Origin: Nitrosarchaeum sp.
GTDB taxonomy: Archaea > Thermoproteota > Nitrososphaeria > Nitrososphaerales > Nitrosopumilaceae
Assembly (NCBI GenBank): GCA_004297665.1
Contig: SCUP01000326.1
Location: forward strand, 1 to 6,724
DNA: 6,724 nucleotides
Reading direction: 5' to 3'
Shown: positions 1 to 4,266 of the stretch, in pieces
Numbering within the stretch: position 1 is the stretch's first letter
Layout of the letters: every line of letters begins with the position of its first letter
Notes under the pieces: generated by a model
Told to the model about the DNA's origin: nothing
Seen by the model: only the letters and a program-made list of their open reading frames with translations
Database searches by the model: none
Made by a program: the position numbers and the translations under genes

Positions 1-270
1 AGACTCAGAATTTATCCTCATGTCCTTCTTAGAGAAAATAAAATGGTTGCAACTGCCGGTGCAGATAGAATTTCAGAAGGAATGCGAAGAGCTTGGGGAA
101 AAGCTACTAGTTTAGGCGCCAGAGTAAAGCTTGGACAATGCATTATGGAGTTTTATGTTAATGCACCACATCTAGAAAAAGCAAAAAAAGCCCTAAAAAG
201 CGCTTGTGTAAAACTACCAGGGACAGCAACAATAAAAGTTATTCCTTGGGAACAAAAAATGTCACCATAA
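1..270 (+). CDS. rpl10e: Ribosomal protein uL16 (archaeal L10e), 3' part, 5' truncated by window edge
   Basis: This is the C-terminal 89 residues of the archaeal/eukaryotic L10e form of large-subunit protein uL16, which binds 23S rRNA near the tRNA acceptor arms. The frame is open from base 1 (RLRIYPHVLLRENKM...) and ends at TAA 268-270. The family signature is visible: ADR-x3-GMR-x-AWGKA-x-S-x2-ARV (residues 23-44 of the visible part), followed by the conserved stretch GQCIMEFYVN. Archaeal L10e proteins are about 170-180 residues long, so roughly half lies upstream of the window. The ATG at base 43 is an internal methionine, not the start, because the family sequence continues in frame before it. 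The gene converges on a small minus-strand gene and overlaps its last 9 bases. The product is secure; only the 5' end is missing. Confidence 0.95.
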   Translation, partial: RLRIYPHVLLRENKMVATAGADRISEGMRRAWGKATSLGARVKLGQCIMEFYVNAPHLEKAKKALKSACVKLPGTATIKVIPWEQKMSP

Positions 271-525
271 ATTCTCTAGATCGGATTTCTTACTTTTAAC
301 AAATTCTAAAAATTCTGTAAATTCAAATTTCGTGGGTTCTCGGTTGAGAATTCTTTTTGTTTGATAATAAAATGCGTTGTAGAGTCTTCCAACAACAATT
401 CCAAGTGCAAATGATTTAGAATCATCAATGTTTGAAAGCAATTGAATGAGTTGTCTAATTTCATCTTTGTTTGAAATAGTCTCATGAATTTTTTGCTTAA
501 TTTTCTCCATCAGTATTTCATCCAT
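262..525 (-). CDS. Small helical protein of unknown function (87 aa)
   Basis: I do not recognise a named family. The 87-residue product is mostly predicted helix: a charged N-terminal segment (residues 1-25, MEKIKQKIHETISNKDEIRQ), a short hydrophobic helix around SFALGIVVGRLYNAFYY (residues 38-54), and a basic C-terminal segment with paired EF motifs. It has no cysteines, signal peptide or clear transmembrane span, so it is probably cytosolic. The start at 525 is preferred over the in-frame Met6 (510) because a TATA-like GTTTTTAAC lies about 24 bases upstream of 525, matching leaderless archaeal initiation. The 3' end overlaps the uL16 gene by 9 bases tail to tail. It diverges from the tRNA-Gly gene. 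The open frame and promoter support a real gene; the function is unknown. Confidence 0.7.
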   Translation of the reverse strand: MDEILMEKIKQKIHETISNKDEIRQLIQLLSNIDDSKSFALGIVVGRLYNAFYYQTKRILNREPTKFEFTEFLEFVKSKKSDLENLW

Positions 526-545
526 AGTTTATCTTGGATGCAATA

Positions 546-554
546 GTTAAAAAC
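546..554 (-). promoter_or_regulatory. TATA-like box for the 87-aa gene
   Basis: On the minus strand this reads GTTTTTAAC, centred about 25 bases before the ATG at 525. That is the distance expected for a leaderless archaeal transcript. It lies only 2 bases from the TATA-like box of the divergent tRNA gene. The assignment rests on spacing and AT-rich character only. Confidence 0.4.
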
Positions 555-556
555 AG

Positions 557-564
557 TTTAATAT
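557..564 (+). promoter_or_regulatory. TATA-like box for tRNA-Gly
   Basis: TTTAATAT is centred about 28 bases before the first tRNA base at 589. This is suitable for TBP/TFB-driven initiation a few bases upstream of the mature 5' end. No other strong TATA-like element lies between it and the tRNA. Confidence 0.5.
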
Positions 565-588
565 CCAAATTCATTCCTTAGGATTGTT

Positions 589-665
589 GCAGTTATAGTA
601 CAGTTTGGTTAATATTCGAGCTTGCCAAGTTCGTGACCCGGGTTCAAATCCCGGTAACTGCACCA
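589..665 (+). tRNA. tRNA-Gly (anticodon GCC) with encoded CCA
   Basis: A complete cloverleaf can be drawn. The acceptor stem GCAGTTA (589-595) pairs perfectly with TAACTGC (655-661), with discriminator A662 and encoded CCA 663-665. The D arm is 598-615, with loop AGTTTGGTTA and a weak fourth pair. The anticodon stem CGAGC/GTTCG (617-621 and 629-633, one G-U pair) closes the loop TTGCCAA, giving anticodon GCC at 624-626, which reads GGC and GGT glycine codons. The variable loop is TGAC. The T stem CCGGG/CCCGG (638-642 and 650-654) closes loop TTCAAAT. There is no intron. The 3' end lies one base from the stop codon of the opposing 143-aa gene. Confidence 0.96.
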
Positions 666-684
666 TTTATTTTTGATTATTTTG
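666..684 (+). terminator. T-rich terminator of tRNA-Gly
   Basis: Directly after the CCA end, the plus strand reads TTTATTTTTGATTATTTTG. T-tracts of this kind stop archaeal RNA polymerase. The tract lies entirely inside the last codons of the opposing 143-aa gene, so the sequence serves as both terminator and coding DNA. Assigned by composition only. Confidence 0.5.
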
Positions 685-1098
685 TACCAATCCACGTTCA
701 ATAATCTCTAATGCGGTTTCAGCTTTTTCAGGTCTAGGTAGCTGAATCATAAAGACATTATCTTTTCCATAATGAGATTTTGGTGATGAAAGTGCAAGCA
801 TTGAAGTTTTTGCAAGAGATTGAAAAAATGACAGATCCTTGTTTGCGTTGATTAGCAGTTTTTCAACAATTTCACCTTGAGAAAATGTCAAAACAATTTC
901 CACAAAAACATGGCCCAATCCATCTTGCAATATGTTAAGATCAGTGTTAATTGCAATAGATTTCCCAGCAACTTTGGAGATTATTTCATCATATTTTCTT
1001 TCATCTAAAATTATACATGGGATGTCCTTACCATCAAAATCAAATGTGGTCACACCGTCATGGACTTGCTCAGATAATTTTTTGAGTTCATCAGACAT
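667..1098 (-). CDS. Unknown soluble protein (143 aa) coupled to the Kef-type antiporter gene
   Basis: I do not recognise the family. The 143-residue product has no signal peptide and no transmembrane span. Its middle alternates strand-like and helix-like segments: IPCIILDERKYDEIIS (27-42), a strand-rich HVFVEIVLTFSQGEIVEKLLINAN (63-86), then the helix SFFQSLAKTSMLALSS. It ends with a probable helix, EKAETALEIIERGLVQ. Its ATG (1096-1098) lies inside the end of the antiporter gene, giving an 8-base overlap (ATGTCTGA) that suggests translational coupling and one transcript. It does not resemble RCK/TrkA-N, TrkA-C or KefF/KefG accessory proteins, but the position suggests a cytosolic partner of the antiporter (inference). 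Its TAA abuts the tRNA-Gly gene, so a transcript running past the stop would be antisense to the tRNA. Confidence 0.75.
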   Translation of the reverse strand: MSDELKKLSEQVHDGVTTFDFDGKDIPCIILDERKYDEIISKVAGKSIAINTDLNILQDGLGHVFVEIVLTFSQGEIVEKLLINANKDLSFFQSLAKTSMLALSSPKSHYGKDNVFMIQLPRPEKAETALEIIERGLVQNNQK

Positions 1099-2422
1099 TT
1101 TTCTTTTCCAACATTGGAACTACTTTATCACTTGCCTTTATCATAAATGGTGAAAGAAATGCAGTGATGATAGAAATCACACCTACTAGTGGGAACAAAA
1201 ATGCGCTTACTGCTCCAATATCAACTCCAGTTTTTATTATAACAATTGAAAATTCACCTCTTGGGGCAGCTAATGTAAATGCAGAGCGAACAGCTTTGTC
1301 ACGTTTTTGACGGAATAAGAAGTTGCCAAGCAGATTACCCCCAAACTTCATGCCAATTGCAACCGCAATTAGTGCAATAGCTATAAAGATATAATTTTGA
1401 AGTTGGGACACATCCATCAGAGCACCAACGGAGACAAAGAAGATGGCCACAAACATATCTTTAATGGGGCTTGCCAAGAGTTTGGAAACTTCAGATGATT
1501 TGGATTCGGCAACTAGGACGCCTGCAAGAAAAGCACCTATTGCAACTGACAACCCAACAATATTTGCTAATAATGCATAGCCAAAACACACTCCAAGAAC
1601 ACTCAATAATAAAATTTCATGGCGTTCAGATGCAGCAACTCTATCAATTAATGGTGTGATAATTTTTGTTCCAATTGTAAATGTGCCGACAATCAAGCCT
1701 GTTGCAACAATTACTACAATTAGAATAGATTCTACAGATACAGTTCCAACTAAAGCAATAGATTGTAAAGAGGAAATTAAAATTACAGCAATTACATCTT
1801 CGACAATCAATATTCCCAACACAAGAATTGTGGATTCTCTTTTTATTCGTCCCATCTCTTCTAAAATTTTTACAATGACAGCAGTACTGGAAATTGAAAG
1901 TGCTGCAGCAATAAATAAAGAATCCATAGAATTCAATCCAAGCGAACTTGCAGCATAAAAAATTGCACCTAATGTTGTAAACAGACCAATAGTACCTATA
2001 CCAATTGCGATTCTTCCAATACTTTTGATTTTTGCATAAGGAAATTCAATCCCAATTACGAAAAGAAGTAAAATAACTCCTATTTCAGAAAACAGATTCA
2101 ACGCAGAGATGTCAGTTAGAATTCCTACACCTTCCAACATGTCAGAAGGACCACTAGAAGGAAGAATCCAAGACCAAAGAGGAGACAGAGGCCCCAACAG
2201 CATACCTGCAAAAAGATATCCGATGATGAGAGGTTGTTTTATTTTAAAGAATGCAAGAGTTACAATTGCACCAATAATCATGATAAAAGCTAAATCAGTA
2301 ACAAATGAGGTGTGAGGAATGTTAGTCTGATCAACAAAACCAGTTGCAATTTGACTCAAAATGGCATAAATTCCAGATGGATCAATCTGAAGTATAGAAT
2401 TATCCACAGTATCATTTAACAA
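1091..2422 (-). CDS. Kef-type (CPA2) cation:proton antiporter, membrane domain only
   Basis: This is a polytopic membrane protein of the monovalent cation:proton antiporter-2 family (Na_H_Exchanger fold), expected to exchange K+ or Na+ for H+ across the cytoplasmic membrane. About 12 hydrophobic segments run from residue 42 to 430. Diagnostic features are IIGYLFAGMLLGP (66-78), ALSISSTAVIVKILEE (174-189), the ion-site pair E208-D209 in LIVEDVIAV (Asp being the usual proton carrier), IGAFLAGVLVAES (295-307), the segment FVSVGALMD (329-337), and a membrane-embedded lysine in IGMKFGG (K359). The 443 residues stop right after the membrane domain, so the C-terminal RCK/TrkA-N domain of KefB/KefC is absent. 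The listed start is TTG. A TATA-like box places leaderless initiation nearer the in-frame GTG at 2405-2407 (Val6), which may be the true start. The gene is followed by the overlapping 143-aa gene. Cation specificity cannot be read from the sequence. Confidence 0.92.
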   Translation of the reverse strand: MLNDTVDNSILQIDPSGIYAILSQIATGFVDQTNIPHTSFVTDLAFIMIIGAIVTLAFFKIKQPLIIGYLFAGMLLGPLSPLWSWILPSSGPSDMLEGVGILTDISALNLFSEIGVILLLFVIGIEFPYAKIKSIGRIAIGIGTIGLFTTLGAIFYAASSLGLNSMDSLFIAAALSISSTAVIVKILEEMGRIKRESTILVLGILIVEDVIAVILISSLQSIALVGTVSVESILIVVIVATGLIVGTFTIGTKIITPLIDRVAASERHEILLLSVLGVCFGYALLANIVGLSVAIGAFLAGVLVAESKSSEVSKLLASPIKDMFVAIFFVSVGALMDVSQLQNYIFIAIALIAVAIGMKFGGNLLGNFLFRQKRDKAVRSAFTLAAPRGEFSIVIIKTGVDIGAVSAFLFPLVGVISIITAFLSPFMIKASDKVVPMLEKKNV

Positions 2423-2427
2423 ATTTG

Positions 2428-2435
2428 TTTAAAAA
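2428..2435 (-). promoter_or_regulatory. TATA-like box for the antiporter operon
   Basis: The minus strand reads TTTTTAAA within GTTTTTAAAC. Its centre is about 25 bases before the GTG codon at 2407 but only about 10 bases before the TTG at 2422. With the usual archaeal TATA-to-start distance, this favours GTG 2407 as the first codon of a leaderless mRNA. Confidence 0.45.
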
Positions 2436-2480
2436 CAATTGCTCACAAGTCCAACAAATGAAAATAGAATTTTTAATTTA

Positions 2481-2495
2481 ACATAACTTTTATGT
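2481..2495. repeat. Short inverted repeat between the antiporter and sRNA promoters
   Basis: ACATAA (2481-2486) and TTATGT (2490-2495) are perfect 6-bp arms around a CTT centre. The repeat lies upstream of both the minus-strand antiporter promoter and the plus-strand sRNA promoter, where a regulator could bind. In DNA this AT-rich, arms of this size can occur by chance. Confidence 0.3.
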
Positions 2496-2517
2496 GAATT
2501 TATTATGTTTTGAACCT

Positions 2518-2524
2518 CTTTATG
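2518..2524 (+). promoter_or_regulatory. TATA-like box for the C/D box sRNA
   Basis: CTTTATG is centred about 24-26 bases before the first base of the terminal stem of the sRNA at 2545. This is the spacing expected if the sRNA has its own promoter and starts at or next to its mature 5' end. Confidence 0.4.
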
Positions 2525-2544
2525 CCTAGTTATCATTAATCTAA

Positions 2545-2610
2545 ATGCAGAATGATGAGTAGGTCAGCTGAAAATAGTGTAGAGAAATGACCTGGGGTAT
2601 CTGACTGCAT
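2545..2610 (+). ncRNA. C/D box sRNA (2'-O-methylation guide), candidate
   Basis: All core parts of an archaeal C/D box sRNA are present in order. The 5' terminal stem is ATGCAG (2545-2550), box C is ATGATGA (2552-2558, exact RUGAUGA consensus), a 9-base guide spans 2559-2567, and box D' is CTGA (2568-2571). The best C' candidate is GAAATGA (2584-2590, 5 of 7 consensus), followed by a 10-base guide (2591-2600), box D CTGA (2601-2604), and the 3' stem CTGCAT (2605-2610), which pairs over all six bases with the 5' stem. The 66-base length is typical. Such RNAs bind L7Ae, Nop5 and fibrillarin and direct ribose methylation of the target base paired five bases upstream of D or D'. The D guide CCTGGGGTA matches what I recall of archaeal 23S rRNA near the peptidyl transferase centre. 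I found no target for the D' guide GTAGGTCAG. No homology search was possible. Confidence 0.75.
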
Positions 2611-2637
2611 AACTGGTAACGTCACAATTACCTAAGC

Positions 2638-2644
2638 ATTAATA
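2638..2644 (+). promoter_or_regulatory. TATA-like box for the 35-aa microprotein gene
   Basis: ATTAATA is centred about 26 bases before ATG 2667-2669, the spacing expected for a leaderless archaeal gene. The inverted repeat at 2642-2666 overlaps its last bases and covers the predicted transcription start. A competing AT-rich stretch, CTATAT at 2663-2668, would put initiation inside the coding sequence and is less suitable. Confidence 0.4.
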
Positions 2645-2666
2645 GTACGGTACCATACCGTACTAT
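2642..2666. promoter_or_regulatory. Perfect 11-bp inverted repeat, probable operator
   Basis: ATAGTACGGTA (2642-2652) and TACCGTACTAT (2656-2666) are exact reverse complements around a 3-base CCA centre. The last base directly precedes the ATG of the 35-aa gene. The repeat is far more GC-ordered than its surroundings. It lies between the TATA-like box and the start codon, covering the expected transcription start. A dimeric regulator bound there would block RNA polymerase recruitment. It could also form a hairpin in any read-through transcript from the upstream sRNA promoter. The cognate regulator is not known; self-regulation by the microprotein is possible but speculative. Confidence 0.65.
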
Positions 2667-2774
2667 ATGATTCAATGCGAATATTGTCCAAGAGGGTTTA
2701 TTGACACAGCAATCGGACTAGCTGAAAAGACCTTTCATGAGTTACTTCATGAACCAGAAGTTGTCAACAAGTAA
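2667..2774 (+). CDS. 35-aa Cys2His2-like microprotein
   Basis: A short open frame from ATG 2667 to TAA 2772-2774 encodes 35 residues, starting MIQCEYCPRGF and ending LHEPEVVNK. It contains C4-x2-C7-x16-H24-x3-H28, a spacing close to a C2H2 zinc finger (C-x2-C-x12-H-x3-5-H), with an aromatic residue before the second Cys and a conserved-looking Phe11 and Leu18 between the pairs. It could therefore bind zinc and nucleic acid or act as a small protein partner (inference). The gene sits immediately behind a perfect inverted repeat and a TATA-like box and ahead of T-tracts, so it looks like a self-contained, regulated transcription unit. It is too short for default gene callers. The reading frame is direct observation; its expression and function are inferred. 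Confidence 0.6.
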   Translation: MIQCEYCPRGFIDTAIGLAEKTFHELLHEPEVVNK

Positions 2775-2783
2775 CTCTTTACA

Positions 2784-2794
2784 TTTTTTATTTT
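2784..2794 (+). terminator. T-rich terminator after the microprotein gene
   Basis: TTTTTTATTTT begins 10 bases after the stop codon of the 35-aa gene, as in T-rich archaeal terminators without hairpins. The next gene has its own TATA-like element just downstream, so a stop here is plausible. Confidence 0.4.
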
Positions 2795-2803
2795 ACACCT
2801 AAC

Positions 2804-2811
2804 TTTTTTAT
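2804..2811 (+). promoter_or_regulatory. TATA-like box for the coiled-coil protein gene
   Basis: TTTTTTAT is centred about 28 bases before ATG 2836-2838, consistent with a leaderless or nearly leaderless transcript. The region is uniformly T-rich, so the exact element is uncertain. Confidence 0.35.
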
Positions 2812-2835
2812 CATCATATTTTATTATTATTACAT

Positions 2836-4266
2836 ATGGCTACCAAAGAAACGAAGAAAACACACAAAGTTGCAGATAAAACAAAAAAGGTCGTAAAACG
2901 TGAACCTACACCAACCGCATTACTAAAGAAAGTAGCATCGGTGTCAGATTCCAGCAAGGCATTACAAAAAGAGATCAAAGTAATGTCAAAGATTTTTGGG
3001 GATAACCAAAAAGTACTCGTTTCTATGAAAGATATGATTGATGCATTAACTTCAACATTAGAAAGCATACAGAAACAATCAAAGCAGATAGACATTCTAG
3101 AAGACGACACACAAAAACTTTATGCAGGACTAAATCAGGTAAGAACCCAATCGAATTTAGTTACAAAAATCAAGGATCAAACTATAAGACTACAAGAAGA
3201 AGTAAACAAGATAAACGAATTACAAAAGTCATCTCCAAAGACTCAGGAATTATCACGACAAGTAGAAGACAGTATGAATTCCATGAGAAACAATTCACAA
3301 ATGATAATAAAAATAGCACAAAGAATTGACGAAGTAAGAGACGATCTTAGAAAAGTCTCTGGAAAAACAGATTCATTTTTAGACATTGGTAAAGAGATGG
3401 ATAATCTAAAAAACAGCGTTGAAGGAATAATTAAGAAAACAGGTAGCATAGAAGTGAATTCTCAGGTAATTGCTAGCTTAAATCAAGAACTTGGGAAAAT
3501 TAAAGACAATGTAAATTCGGCATCAAAACTGAGTGTAGAATTAGGTGCAATTAAAATTGCAATTGATGCGATTGCTGGAAAAGCCTCAAAAATGGATTCT
3601 TTAGGAGGGGTCATAGAGGGATTAAAGCAGCAGTTTGCCACAATTGCTGCAAATGTAGATTCTGCAGCATTTGTAGGAGAGGGGTTAAAATCAGTACAGG
3701 AAGATTTTTCAAATTTTAAAAAGAATGTATTTGAGAAAACAGGTAGCATAGAACAAAAAATTTCATCCGTATCAGATATTTTAAAACGGCAAGATGCGTC
3801 TACGATAGAATTTCACAAAAAATCAGATAAGATATTTGAAGAGATGCAATCAGTCAAAAATGTTACAAACAAGGCAACCAAAGAAACATCAAAAGAAATG
3901 ATGGCATTGTTAAAGCTATCAGAATATCAATCAAACATAAGAATGCATTCAGAATCAAAGTATGGAGATGCAAAAGATCTCGAGAACATGGCATCACAAA
4001 CAGCAGATATTGTAAATTTATTTGATAGATTATCAATAGAGGCAGGAGAGAAAATTCCACTACCAAATGAAGTAAGACAATGGGCAATCAGTAAAATTTT
4101 GGATTGTGCAGACAAATGGGAGATTAGATTTAGCGATATCTTTGCAATTTTGATAAATACAATTGGAAAAGACTTACTAAAAGAATCAGTCAGAATTCAA
4201 CAGATTAGAGATATTTACGGCATTAGAGCTGTAGATGAAATACGAAACGAGTTGAATATTTCCTAA
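2836..4266 (+). CDS. Long coiled-coil protein of unknown function (476 aa)
   Basis: I do not recognise a named family; it resembles lineage-specific thaumarchaeal coiled-coil proteins. Residues 1-32 are Lys/Thr rich and probably disordered, a possible nucleic-acid or polyanion-binding tail. Residues 38-355 are almost entirely heptad-like helix, with a repeat of about 25 residues from 177 to 306 (units beginning near 177, 201, 228, 250, 276 and 301, built around K/S-x-hydrophobic-x-LG and x-LK). Residues 358-476 appear globular and helical, with the segment IPLPNEVRQWAISKILDCADKW and a C-terminal RIQQIRDIYGIRAVDEIRNEL. There is no signal peptide or transmembrane segment, so it should be cytosolic. 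A scaffold, chromosome-associated or cytoskeleton-like role is possible, but nothing in the sequence decides. It ends tail to tail with the glycosyltransferase gene, overlapping it by 4 bases. Confidence 0.85.
   Translation: MATKETKKTHKVADKTKKVVKREPTPTALLKKVASVSDSSKALQKEIKVMSKIFGDNQKVLVSMKDMIDALTSTLESIQKQSKQIDILEDDTQKLYAGLNQVRTQSNLVTKIKDQTIRLQEEVNKINELQKSSPKTQELSRQVEDSMNSMRNNSQMIIKIAQRIDEVRDDLRKVSGKTDSFLDIGKEMDNLKNSVEGIIKKTGSIEVNSQVIASLNQELGKIKDNVNSASKLSVELGAIKIAIDAIAGKASKMDSLGGVIEGLKQQFATIAANVDSAAFVGEGLKSVQEDFSNFKKNVFEKTGSIEQKISSVSDILKRQDASTIEFHKKSDKIFEEMQSVKNVTNKATKETSKEMMALLKLSEYQSNIRMHSESKYGDAKDLENMASQTADIVNLFDRLSIEAGEKIPLPNEVRQWAISKILDCADKWEIRFSDIFAILINTIGKDLLKESVRIQQIRDIYGIRAVDEIRNELNIS
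3434..3453 (+). repeat. 20-bp direct repeat, copy 1
   Basis: This is identical, base for base, to 3734-3753, exactly 300 bases downstream in the same frame. Both copies encode KTGSIE at the start of a ~25-residue unit of the coiled-coil protein (residues 201-206). Flanking bases have diverged. Confidence 0.7.
3734..3753 (+). repeat. 20-bp direct repeat, copy 2
   Basis: Second exact copy of 3434-3453. It encodes KTGSIE at residues 301-306, exactly 100 residues after the first. Identity at synonymous positions suggests a fairly recent duplication or local gene conversion, or a constraint acting on the DNA itself. Confidence 0.7.

Noticed and set aside
43..45. ATG at 43 as the start of a 75-aa gene
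   Set aside because: The uL16 family sequence continues in frame to base 1, so this is an internal methionine.
932..1153. 73-aa plus-strand ORF opposite the 143-aa gene
   Set aside because: Shadow frame spanning the junction of two well-supported minus-strand genes.
1656..1958. 100-aa plus-strand ORF inside the antiporter gene
   Set aside because: Low-complexity Ile/Thr-rich shadow of the antisense strand of hydrophobic codons.
2559..2567. A target for the D' guide GTAGGTCAG
   Set aside because: I could not recall any rRNA or tRNA segment matching CUGACCUAC, so no target is claimed.
2591..2600. D guide as a 16S rRNA guide (GGGTAT against the universal AUACCC near E. coli 792-797)
   Set aside because: Only six to seven bases match before mismatches, against nine perfect bases with the recalled 23S segment.
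2642..2666. Perfect inverted repeat as an intrinsic terminator of the sRNA
   Set aside because: No T-tract follows; the ATG of the microprotein follows immediately, and archaeal terminators seldom use hairpins.
2814..3110. 98-aa minus-strand ORF with many Cys and Phe
   Set aside because: Antisense shadow of the Lys-rich head of the coiled-coil gene; no promoter and no family pattern.
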